From the NCBI GenBank assembly GCA_002337005.1, contig DDFD01000086.1, positions 1 to 50,153 of the forward strand: a DNA stretch of 50,153 nucleotides. Reading direction: 5' to 3'. Below are positions 9,301-16,072 of the stretch, in pieces. Under the pieces are notes generated by a model. It worked only from the letters and a program-made list of their open reading frames with translations. It ran no database searches and was not told the DNA's origin. Position 1 is the first letter of the stretch. Every line of letters begins with the position of its first letter. A program made the position numbers and the translations under genes. The DNA comes from Flavobacteriales bacterium UBA1937. Its GTDB lineage: Bacteria; Bacteroidota; Bacteroidia; Flavobacteriales; Weeksellaceae.

Positions 9301-9947
9301 GTGATGGCTGGGCTTATGATATCGGAAGTGGAGGTCTAGACCACGCACTTTCTACAGGTAGAAATATCAATGTTTTGGTTTTAGATACTGAGGTTTATAG
9401 CAATACAGGTGGACAAAGTTCTAAAGCTACACCAACTGGTGCTTCTGCAAAATTTGCAACTGCAGGAAAACGTGTTGGCAAAAAAGATTTGGCTATGCAA
9501 GCCATTTCTTACGGAAATGTTTATGTAGCTACTGTTGCGATGGGAGCAAATCCTCAACAAACATTATTGGCAATGCGTGAAGCGGAAGCTTATGATGGAC
9601 CTTCATTAATTTTGGCTTATAGTCATTGTATTGCACACGGAATTGATATGGAAAAAGGTCTGAATCAACAAAAAATGGCGGTTTCTAGTGGTTATTGGCC
9701 ATTGATTAGGTTTAATCCTGTATTAAGAAAAAATAATAAAAATCCGTTTATTTTAGATTCAATTCGTCCGACGATTCCGTTTGAGGAATATGCCTATAAC
9801 GAATTGCGTTACCGAGTTTTGAAACAAACGCAACCGCAAGATGCGGAACATCTGATGAAATTAGCACAGGAAATTGTGGATTTAAGATGGAAGACTTATG
9901 AAGATATGGCTTCTTTAGGAGCAGAAAACTTCCAACCGACATTTTAA
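6372..9947 (+). CDS. nifJ: Pyruvate:ferredoxin (flavodoxin) oxidoreductase
   Basis: 1191 aa from ATG 6372; a TTG at 6363 could add three residues but is less likely. This is the full-length homodimeric PFOR that oxidises pyruvate and CoA to acetyl-CoA, CO2 and reduced ferredoxin. Visible in order: N-terminal pyrimidine-binding domain (YPITPSSTMAELADEW), domains II/III, a ferredoxin-like domain with clusters starting at Cys697 (CIQCGNCSFVCP) and Cys753 (CTGCKLCYEACP), a third-cluster region (FSGACAGCGETPY), and the TPP-binding domain (GDGWAYDIGSGG, then EVYSNTGGQSSKATP). It overlaps the normal family length (about 1170-1200 aa). PFOR is oxygen-sensitive in many organisms, so its presence suggests fermentative or microaerobic capacity. 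Confidence 0.97.
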   Translation: MKNQNKIIATIDGNEAAAYIAYRVNEVCAIYPITPSSTMAELADEWASKGIKNIWGNVPEIIEMQSEGGAAGTVHGSLQAGALTTTFTASQGLMLMLPNMYKIAGELTSAVFHVAARSLAAQALSIFGDHQDVMAARTTGFAMLSSASVQEAHDMALIAQATTLRARIPFIHFFDGFRTSHEVNKINLLNDEQIRAMIDDELVIAHRNRSLNPDKPFVRGTAQNPDVYFQGRETSNPFYAKIPTILKEEMKKFSEISGRNYAPVSYFGHPEAENIIVIMGSGVETVIPTSEFLNKNGEKTGVLKISLFRPFPSEDFISVLPKSVKKIAVLDRTKEPGSNGEPMYQDILVCLTEALTNGTLEKMPKIIGGRYGLSSKEFTPAMVKAVYDNLNSENSKNHFTVGITDDVSFTSIDVDYNFKLDESVWTQALFFGLGADGTVGANKNSIKIIGENTELSAQGYFVYDSKKSGAKTVSHLRFGNEPIEAPYLISKADFIACHFFKFLENEDMLSFAKNGAKFLLNSPYSKNEVWDKLPHRVQEQLIEKNIRFFVIDANEVADKTGMRGRINTIMQTCFFKLSGVLPEEEAIKQIKKAIEKTYIKKGQAVVDKNFLAVDQTLANLFEVKIPNAVTAEKGEEQTIDENAPDFVKNITYKMMIGKGDELPVSAIPADGTYPNGTTKWEKRNISEKVAHWNADICIQCGNCSFVCPHSVIRSKFYHKNLLTEVPEGFQSAPINARGFPETKFTLQVYEEDCTGCKLCYEACPVIDQENPELRAINILPKNPELKKHRKVISYFEKLPIHEKNMVNYSTVHGVQFLEPMFEFSGACAGCGETPYIKVLTQLFGDRLMVANATGCSSIFGGNLPTTPWSSNSKGKGPAWSNSLFEDNAEFGLGMRLSADKQLQLAHFYAEKMKPELGEDFINEIINAPQKLESEIIKQRERVEILKNRLQNSENPDAKHLYSLADHLVHRAVWLIGGDGWAYDIGSGGLDHALSTGRNINVLVLDTEVYSNTGGQSSKATPTGASAKFATAGKRVGKKDLAMQAISYGNVYVATVAMGANPQQTLLAMREAEAYDGPSLILAYSHCIAHGIDMEKGLNQQKMAVSSGYWPLIRFNPVLRKNNKNPFILDSIRPTIPFEEYAYNELRYRVLKQTQPQDAEHLMKLAQEIVDLRWKTYEDMASLGAENFQPTF

Positions 9948-9957
9948 TTGAAAATTG

Positions 9958-9990
9958 AAAACCTCCAGAATTTGGGAGGTTTTCTTTATT
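9958..9990 (+). terminator. nifJ terminator
   Basis: Stem AAAACCTCC (9958-9966) with GGAGGTTTT (9975-9983), followed by a T-rich tail. It begins 11 nt after the nifJ stop codon. Confidence 0.8.
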
Positions 9991-10000
9991 TTGAAAATAC

Positions 10001-10030
10001 AAATCCTCACCAATTTCTCGGTGAGGATTT
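10001..10030 (-). terminator. Terminator for the sqr-like gene (possibly bidirectional)
   Basis: An 11-bp perfect stem (10001-10011 with 10020-10030; AAATCCTCACC/GGTGAGGATTT) and an 8-nt loop, 22 nt beyond the stop of the leftward gene. It sits back-to-back with the nifJ terminator between convergent genes. Confidence 0.75.
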
Positions 10031-10052
10031 GTAAATAAGACTATTTTGTTTT

Positions 10053-11252
10053 TTATGGTAAGAAAGAATACCCGTTTCTAAGTTTCCAAAGAAAATATTT
10101 TTCGAGTAAAACTTTGTTAACATCAAATAAAACATTAGGCATCATAATCGCAAATTTTCTCGGTTTAAAAAGAGTATCACTAAAGATAATGACTTCTTTT
10201 TTGCCAGCATCCATTATGCAAAGACCAGGTATTTTGCCCCAATTTTTCTCTTTAAGATCAGTTCTACCTTTGATGGTTCTTAGAATGTTTTCTGCTACTA
10301 TTTTGCCTGTTTCGTCACTCGGATAGCCTGTTTTTGGAATAGTAAAAGGAATTTCTGTTCCAGAGAATGGTGGTTTTACATTGACCGCCAAACCTGCTCC
10401 CCAGATATTTTTAATTTTTTCGTGTCTGTAATTATCTAAAATTGGAATAAAATTATTAGGTGGAGTTTCCAATTTTGGTGAATTTGCCACAAAATCTACC
10501 CCTATAAAAGGAGGCATCAGCATTGTAAAACTAGACTGAATTTCTTCTCCTGTTGATAAGATTACTCTATCTTCTTGTACTTCTTTCACTGCGACACTGG
10601 TTCTGTACTTAATGTTGAACATTTCCATAAATTTCTTAAGCATAGCTTCACCTAGAGGCATTCCTTCAATTCCGAAGTGTCCTAAAAACGGTTCTGGAGT
10701 AATCCAATATAAATCTACTTTTTTACGGATTTTTTGTTCTCTCAACCATTTTTCTATATTGAATAAAAATTCGTAAGCTGCGCCCATACAACCTGCATTT
10801 TGTGTAGCTCCAATTACAATTGGGCCAGGATTTTTCTTAAATTCTTCTAATTTTTCACGAGTATGCATAGCACCAGGAGGCGTACCAATGTAACATGCAT
10901 TTTCTTTAATTCCAGGAGCGATATCAAAATTTACTTTCGGCCCAGTTGCTATAATAAGATGGTCATACTCATAAGTTCCGTTTTCGCAATATACTTTGTT
11001 TTCGTCTGGTTCTACTTTTATAGCAGTGTCTAGTACAAATTTCACCCCTTTTTTTTCTAAAACTTCTTTTCTAGGGATTATAATTTCGCTTACTTCTCTT
11101 CTTTTAATAGGTACCCAAATTAAAGAAGGAATATAGACAAAGTTTTCGTTTCTATCAATAAGCGTCACTTCTACATTGTCTTTTAGTTTTCGTTTAAGCT
11201 CTAAAGCGGCAGTTGCACCAGCAAAGTTACCACCCACTACTAAGATTTTCAT
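10053..11252 (-). CDS. sqr: Sulfide:quinone oxidoreductase family flavoprotein
   Basis: 399 aa. FAD motif VVGGNFAGATAALEL at the N terminus, IIATGP near residue 100, and NIWGAGLAV near residue 283. All three cysteines expected of SQR enzymes appear to be present: Cys120 (ENACYIG), Cys155 (NAGCMGAAYEF) and Cys345 (GLCIMDAG). The C terminus is amphipathic and aromatic (VLLEKYFLWKLRNGY), as needed for monotopic membrane binding. The enzyme should oxidise sulfide to zero-valent sulfur and pass electrons to menaquinone. It is distant from FCSD and NDH-2 relatives, which lack this Cys set. Together with the rhodanese-fused CoADR, this suggests a sulfide detoxification route. Confidence 0.83.
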   Translation of the reverse strand: MKILVVGGNFAGATAALELKRKLKDNVEVTLIDRNENFVYIPSLIWVPIKRREVSEIIIPRKEVLEKKGVKFVLDTAIKVEPDENKVYCENGTYEYDHLIIATGPKVNFDIAPGIKENACYIGTPPGAMHTREKLEEFKKNPGPIVIGATQNAGCMGAAYEFLFNIEKWLREQKIRKKVDLYWITPEPFLGHFGIEGMPLGEAMLKKFMEMFNIKYRTSVAVKEVQEDRVILSTGEEIQSSFTMLMPPFIGVDFVANSPKLETPPNNFIPILDNYRHEKIKNIWGAGLAVNVKPPFSGTEIPFTIPKTGYPSDETGKIVAENILRTIKGRTDLKEKNWGKIPGLCIMDAGKKEVIIFSDTLFKPRKFAIMMPNVLFDVNKVLLEKYFLWKLRNGYSFLP

Positions 11253-11319
11253 ATCTTTATTATTTTATAATTATTTTTAAAATAAATTTTGTAAAATTAT
11301 TTTCTGGAATTTTACATTA

Positions 11320-11363
11320 CAAAATTAGTGATGGATAAATCGGATAATTGTAACTTTTATTAC
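11320..11363 (-). promoter_or_regulatory. sqr promoter with Crp/Fnr-like dyad
   Basis: On the minus strand the dyad GTAAT-AAAA-GTTAC (11350-11363) is followed by 22 nt and then TAATTTTG (11320-11327). It differs from the CoADR-gene dyad by one arm base. The distance and the -7 sequence are identical to that promoter, and no -33 box is present. Confidence 0.62.
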
Positions 11364-11498
11364 ATAGCAACAATTATATTGATCAATATTCATACTTATA
11401 ACACGAAAACTACCATTTTTACTGAGTTTTTTTCCTTATAGAAATTATGAAAAAAATTAAAATTTAATTTTTGAACAAATTTTAAGAGATTTTAAATT

Positions 11499-11528
11499 TT
11501 TGTCATCTGTTGTTTTATTATAAATTTG
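11499..11528 (+). promoter_or_regulatory. Consensus promoter giving a leaderless start
   Basis: TTTG (11499-11502), 18 nt, TAAATTTG (11521-11528): a near-perfect Bacteroidota promoter. Only TCAA separates it from the ATG at 11533, so transcription should begin at or next to the start codon. Confidence 0.72.
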
Positions 11529-11532
11529 TCAA

Positions 11533-12120
11533 ATGATTTTAGAAAAAGAAATAGAGTTTATCCTCGCGATTGATGCACTGAAAAACGTAAACCGAAGAAA
11601 TTTCAACCTAGATAATTCTCGAAGAGAAAACACCGCCGAACACAGTTGGCAAGTGGTAGTTTTTGCACAAATTCTCTATCCTTATGCTAGAAATAAAGAA
11701 AAAATAGATTTGCCTAAAGTTCTGAAAATGCTTTCCATTCACGATGTGGTAGAAATTGATGCAGGCGATACTTTTTTCTATGACGAAAAAGCTAACGAAG
11801 GTAAATTTGAAAGAGAATTAGCTTCAGCAAAAAGAATTTTTGGGATTTTAAGCGAACCATTGCAATCAGAATTTCTTAATCTTTGGTTAGAATTTGAGGA
11901 AGGTAAAACTGAAGAAGCCATTTTTGCCAATGCAGTAGATCGAATGATTCCTTTTACGCTCAATTGCTATAATAATGGTAAAAGTTGGACGGAAGCTGGT
12001 GTAGCATTAGAAAAAGTAAAACAATTGCTTCGCCTGAAAATCAATGAAGCTTCCGAAGAAATGGCAGAAGCTTTTGACATTTTAATTAAAAAAGCTTTTG
12101 AAGAGGGGAAGTTAATTTAG
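11533..12120 (+). CDS. HD-domain phosphohydrolase (YfbR/HDDC2-like)
   Basis: 195 aa, the normal size for this family. Metal ligands are visible as ENTAEHSW (first His), IHDVVEIDAGD (HD pair) and a downstream Asp in NAVDRMIP. YfbR-type proteins are 5'-deoxynucleotidases; whether this one has that activity cannot be told from sequence alone. The start codon is fixed by the promoter, whose -7 element ends 4 nt before it, implying a leaderless mRNA. It stands alone, convergent with the YcxB-like gene 9 nt away. Confidence 0.85.
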   Translation: MILEKEIEFILAIDALKNVNRRNFNLDNSRRENTAEHSWQVVVFAQILYPYARNKEKIDLPKVLKMLSIHDVVEIDAGDTFFYDEKANEGKFERELASAKRIFGILSEPLQSEFLNLWLEFEEGKTEEAIFANAVDRMIPFTLNCYNNGKSWTEAGVALEKVKQLLRLKINEASEEMAEAFDILIKKAFEEGKLI

Positions 12121-12129
12121 AATTTTTTC

Positions 12130-12630
12130 TTAATCATTTCTCAATTTTGCTTTCAATTCATTTTTAAGAATAATTTGTCGAAGTTCGTGAATTTGTTCTT
12201 TAGTGAAATTTTTCTTTGGAACAATATTCATAACATTCATACTTTGGTATATTAGAAACCAGTCTTTTAATTCTTTTAACTTAAAGATTGATTTCCAGGT
12301 AAATTCGCTTTCAAAACTTTCACCTTTAACATGGATTTTTTCTTCGTTAAAAGTATAAACTATATTTTCTTGAATTTTTTTGTTAGAATAAAATACTTTT
12401 TTTATTGTTTTGTAATGACGATATGGAAAATAAATAAATATAAAAATTAAGAGAATAATTAAATAAATTAAATTATTATTTTGAAACGTATCTTCGAAAA
12501 TCTTATAAAAATATATTGATAGTACAATCGGAACTAAAAATATAATTAGTAGTGATACTACATTTTTGGGAAAGTTATTTAAATGAAGATTCCAATAATC
12601 TTTAAATATAATTTTTGTTTGTATTTCCAT
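12130..12630 (-). CDS. YcxB-like membrane protein
   Basis: 166 aa from ATG 12630; an in-frame TTG at 12639 would add three residues. Two hydrophobic segments lie near residues 25-45 and 55-75. A C-terminal soluble domain of the YcxB type follows (HVKGESFESEFTWKSIFKL, then FLIYQSMNVMNIVPKKNF). YcxB proteins have no known function. The gene begins 19 nt after mutS2 on the same strand and is probably cotranscribed with it. It is clearly more AT-rich than mutS2. Confidence 0.78.
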   Translation of the reverse strand: MEIQTKIIFKDYWNLHLNNFPKNVVSLLIIFLVPIVLSIYFYKIFEDTFQNNNLIYLIILLIFIFIYFPYRHYKTIKKVFYSNKKIQENIVYTFNEEKIHVKGESFESEFTWKSIFKLKELKDWFLIYQSMNVMNIVPKKNFTKEQIHELRQIILKNELKAKLRND

Positions 12631-12649
12631 TATTTCCAATTTTCAATGT

Positions 12650-14800
12650 TTAAATTCTTTCCAATTCATTTCCATCAATCTGCGTTTTAAACGTTCCGTA
12701 ATTTACCGAAACTTTTCCGTTTTTCAGAATTTCGTCAATTGTTCCTACAGAAGTAGAACCCGCAATTCTTACACGTTGACCAACTTTCATCCAAACTGCA
12801 CGTTCTTTTTGCGTTTTTTCTTCTATTTTTTGGTTGGTTTCCGCAATTTGAACTTGGATATTTTCTTTTTTCAGTTGTTGTTCTACTTTTCGTTTGGTGA
12901 CTTTCAGTTTCTCAGATTCAGTTTTGTCTGAACCCAATTTTCGGAATTTTTCTTGCTCCAAAATTTTTACAAAATCCTTTACAATGTCTTTTCTAGATTT
13001 ACCTCGTAAATAACCATCGATAAAGGTTTCTATCTTATTTCCGAACTGTAATTTTCGGTGTTCTTCTTCATACAATTTCTGAAAATTATACAGTTTTTGT
13101 TGAAGCTGTTCGTTCAGTTTTTGTAGATTTTCTCGCTTATCTTCTACCGATTCTTTTTGTTCGGCAAGATTGGTTTTTAATTTTTCAACTTCAAATTTTT
13201 CTTGTTGAAGTTTCACGATGGTTTTATCCAAATTCACCACATCTTTTTCCACTTTTGCACGAGCATTTTTAATGATAAATCTAGGAATTCTGTTTTTTTC
13301 TGCCACTTCAAAAGTGAAAGAACTACCAGCTTGTCCTACCTCCAATTTATACAAAGGTTCGAGTGAATATTCATCAAAAAGCATCGCCGCATTTGTAGCA
13401 TTTGGTAATTGTTCTACCACCAATTTTATGTTGGTGTAATGCGTAGTAATAATTGCAAAAGATTTTTTTTCGTAGAAAAATTCTAGAAAACTTTCGGCAA
13501 GAGCGCCACCTAATTCAGGATCAGAACCTGTTCCAAATTCATCAATTAAAAGCAAAGTATTTTCATCTGCTTCGCGAATAATTCCAGACATTTTTTTAAG
13601 GCGAGAACTGTACGTAGAAAGATGATTTTCAATCGATTGGTTGTCGCCAATATCGGTTCTTATTTTCTCAAAAAAGAACATTTCTGATTTTGGATGAACA
13701 GGCACTAAAATTCCGCTCTGAATCATCAATTGAAGCAAACCAACGGTTTTCAACGTGATGGATTTTCCACCAGCATTTGGTCCAGAAATACAGAGAATTC
13801 GGTTGTGTTCCGTCAAAGTTAAAGTTTGCGGATAAATTTCCTTTTGTTCTTCTTTATTTCGAAGCAAAAGTAATGGGTGAAAAGCATTCACCAATCTCAT
13901 CGTTTTATGACGATTGATTTTTGGTAAAACACCGCCAATTTTTTCTGCAAATTTGGCTTTTGCTCGGGTAATATCTAGGTCGAAAATATAAGTTTGATAT
14001 TCTTCTAATTCAGGAGCGAAAATGGCAATTTCTGCGGTGAGTTTTCGCAAAATTTTATCTACTTCTTTCTTCTCTTCTTCTTCTGCTTCACGTAATTTAA
14101 ACTGATGTTTTGAGACGCTTTCTGGTTGAATATACGTAATAGAACCCGTTTTAGAAACACCTAAAATTCTACCAGGAACTCTTTTTTTGAAACTCGATTT
14201 CACCGCCAAAACTCTTTGGTCGTCAATCACGGTTTCTTTGATTTCATCTAAGAAATCTGTGGAAGAAAGGTGAGAAAGTGTTTTACTGAAATTCTCTTGA
14301 ATATGTTTTTTGGCGTGTTGAATTTCAGTTCTTAAAGATTTCAAAACTGGAGAAGCTTCAGATTTTACTTCGCCAAAGCGATTGAAAACTTTGTCGATTT
14401 TTTCTACTATTTCTTTTTTGAAATCCAATTTTTGAACTTCTTCCAATAAAATAGGGAAGGTTTCGGCAAGTGTAGGGAAGAATTTTTGCAATTTCCCGAT
14501 TTGTTCCGTAAGGTTTTTAATTTTGATAAAAGCAGCATTTTCTAACCTGAAATTTTCGATGTGTATTACTTTTAATTCTGCTTCTATGTCTTCGTATTCG
14601 CTGAAAGGAATGGCATTTGAACTCTCGAAACTGGTGAGAAATTCTGCGGTTTTTTTCAACGTAATTTCGGCTTCATCTATTTTTAAAAGTTTGAGATGAA
14701 GAATTTTTTCTGCCACTTTCGGCGAATACGCATACGGTGAAATTTCCCCAAGTAATTTTGGGAATTCTAATTCTTGTAAATTTTCTTTGGTTACTTGCAC
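12650..14800 (-). CDS. mutS2: MutS2 ATPase lacking the Smr domain
   Basis: 716 aa from a GTG start. The order is core/clamp helices, then the MutS ATPase with Walker A GPNAGGKSITLK and Walker B/signature LLIDEFGTGSDPELGGAL. A long coiled coil (EKLKTNLAEQKESVEDK and similar) follows, ending in a KOW-like module (VGQRVRIAGSTSVGTIDEIL). MutS2 acts on recombination intermediates and, in Bacillus, on collided ribosomes. The usual C-terminal Smr nuclease domain is absent: the protein stops right after the KOW-like part, about 65-70 residues shorter than the Bacillus protein. A TAAATTTG element ends 4 nt before the GTG, so the mRNA may be leaderless, though no good -33 box is seen. Confidence 0.93.
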   Translation of the reverse strand: MQVTKENLQELEFPKLLGEISPYAYSPKVAEKILHLKLLKIDEAEITLKKTAEFLTSFESSNAIPFSEYEDIEAELKVIHIENFRLENAAFIKIKNLTEQIGKLQKFFPTLAETFPILLEEVQKLDFKKEIVEKIDKVFNRFGEVKSEASPVLKSLRTEIQHAKKHIQENFSKTLSHLSSTDFLDEIKETVIDDQRVLAVKSSFKKRVPGRILGVSKTGSITYIQPESVSKHQFKLREAEEEEKKEVDKILRKLTAEIAIFAPELEEYQTYIFDLDITRAKAKFAEKIGGVLPKINRHKTMRLVNAFHPLLLLRNKEEQKEIYPQTLTLTEHNRILCISGPNAGGKSITLKTVGLLQLMIQSGILVPVHPKSEMFFFEKIRTDIGDNQSIENHLSTYSSRLKKMSGIIREADENTLLLIDEFGTGSDPELGGALAESFLEFFYEKKSFAIITTHYTNIKLVVEQLPNATNAAMLFDEYSLEPLYKLEVGQAGSSFTFEVAEKNRIPRFIIKNARAKVEKDVVNLDKTIVKLQQEKFEVEKLKTNLAEQKESVEDKRENLQKLNEQLQQKLYNFQKLYEEEHRKLQFGNKIETFIDGYLRGKSRKDIVKDFVKILEQEKFRKLGSDKTESEKLKVTKRKVEQQLKKENIQVQIAETNQKIEEKTQKERAVWMKVGQRVRIAGSTSVGTIDEILKNGKVSVNYGTFKTQIDGNELERI

Positions 14801-14869
14801 GGTGCAAATTTAATGATTTTTGTTTTAGAATCGTAGAGTGGGAGAATTGTAGAGAGTAGAGTTTTTTTA

Positions 14870-14895
14870 GTCATTGCGAGGAACGAAGCAATCTG
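14870..14895. repeat. Dispersed 'gtcattgcgagga' repeat
   Basis: The phrase gtcattgcgaggaacgaag, continuing into caatctg, matches both ends of the element at 30612-30656. There the two halves are separated by a small hairpin. Intergenic, between mutS2 and a lipoprotein gene. Confidence 0.65.
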
Positions 14896-14940
14896 TTTAA
14901 ATTGTTTCTGAATTTTTGTAAATTTGAGGAAATGAATTTT

Positions 14941-15306
14941 ATGAAAAAACTAATAGCGATTTTTTTGGTTTTAGGATTGGTTTCTTGTGCAATTTCGTCT
15001 AAAAATGATGCTGGATTTGAAAAAATAGATAAAGAAAATATTTCTGAAATTTACATTAAAAAAGGATTGTATGATTCAGTGAAATTTGCTTTTAATGATA
15101 ATGAAAAGAAGATTTTTTTAGATTTAATAAATGAAAAAGCTCAATTGAATTTATTAAAAGCGAAACCTAAATATTGGATTTTTGTAAAATTTAAAAATGG
15201 AGATGAACGTAAATTTAAAGTAATTGATGATTACATTGGAGAAAATGATTGGTATTTAAAAACTAAAAAAGCTAAATTATTTCAAGAGATAAATATTAAA
15301 AATTAA
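14941..15306 (+). CDS. Small predicted lipoprotein
   Basis: 121 aa from ATG 14941. An in-frame ATG at 14932 is also possible: a TAAATTTG element ends 5 nt before it and would give a leaderless start. The N-terminal lipoprotein signal MKKLIAIFLVLGLVSC has its lipobox cysteine at residue 16. The mature part is Lys-rich (ISEIYIKKGLYDSVKF..., KPKYWIFVKFKNGDERKFKVI) and I do not recognise a family. It may be a small beta-strand domain of the kind seen in Bacteroidota lipoproteins. The signal peptide is almost the same at DNA level as that of the next gene, although the mature proteins differ. Confidence 0.72.
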   Translation: MKKLIAIFLVLGLVSCAISSKNDAGFEKIDKENISEIYIKKGLYDSVKFAFNDNEKKIFLDLINEKAQLNLLKAKPKYWIFVKFKNGDERKFKVIDDYIGENDWYLKTKKAKLFQEINIKN

Positions 15307-15325
15307 AAACATTAATAACTTAATA

Positions 15326-16021
15326 ATGAAAAAACTAATAGCGATTTTTGTGGTTTTAAGTTTCATTTCTTGTAAAAAAGAAGTCTCTAAAATTGAAATA
15401 AACAAAGAAAAAGTATCAGAAACAAAAGTTTGGGTAAGTAAAAATCAATTTTTTTTAGATAAATTTAAAACAATTGAATTTGATACTTTGCAAGTCTATT
15501 CAACAGATGATATCAATAAAAATAAGAACTATAAATTCAAGGGCGATTCATTAAAGGAAAATGAAATAAAACCAGTTTTATTTTTTCTTTCACATGAAGA
15601 AATTGAAGGTTTTGAAAAAGCAGATTTTCATGCTGTTAATAAATTTGATTTAGAAAATAGTGAACTAGGTTTAATAGCGAGAACTATGGGAGAATATTGG
15701 GCTTCTTCTATTAAATTATATTCTTATAACAAACGAAAAGAAAAAATAGTAAATTTTATTGAATTAGCCGAAAAATCTGGAGACGCAGGAGATTTTTTTG
15801 ATAAACGGTCTTGGATTTTAAAAGATAAAAATAAAAACTATAAAATTTTTATTTGGACTCATTTTGAACATGATAACACAGTAGAAGAGGAGCCAAAAAC
15901 TCCAAATTATAAAGAAGATAATTATTATTTAGTAAGATTTAATCAAGGAAAATTTGATACCATTAGTAAAAATAATAAAGAACTGGAAAAACAGTTTTCA
16001 AATCTGTTAAGGAAAAAATAA
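15326..16021 (+). CDS. Predicted lipoprotein of unknown function
   Basis: 231 aa. Lipoprotein signal MKKLIAIFVVLSFISC (Cys16), then a charged mature protein. Recognisable words include FFLSHEEIEGFEKADF, LGLIARTMGEYWASSIKLYSYN and WTHFEHDN, but I cannot assign a family. It follows the previous lipoprotein by 19 nt, so the two probably form one transcript that ends at the terminator just downstream. It is likely exported and anchored in a membrane. Confidence 0.75.
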   Translation: MKKLIAIFVVLSFISCKKEVSKIEINKEKVSETKVWVSKNQFFLDKFKTIEFDTLQVYSTDDINKNKNYKFKGDSLKENEIKPVLFFLSHEEIEGFEKADFHAVNKFDLENSELGLIARTMGEYWASSIKLYSYNKRKEKIVNFIELAEKSGDAGDFFDKRSWILKDKNKNYKIFIWTHFEHDNTVEEEPKTPNYKEDNYYLVRFNQGKFDTISKNNKELEKQFSNLLRKK

Positions 16022-16052
16022 AATAGCCTTTCATTTATTTGAAAGGCTATTT
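16021..16052. terminator. Bidirectional terminator
   Basis: A 12-bp perfect stem (16021-16032 with 16041-16052; AAATAGCCTTTC/GAAAGGCTATTT) sits between convergent genes, with T-runs on both sides. Confidence 0.8.
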
Positions 16053-16072
16053 TATTTAAATTAAATTGTATT

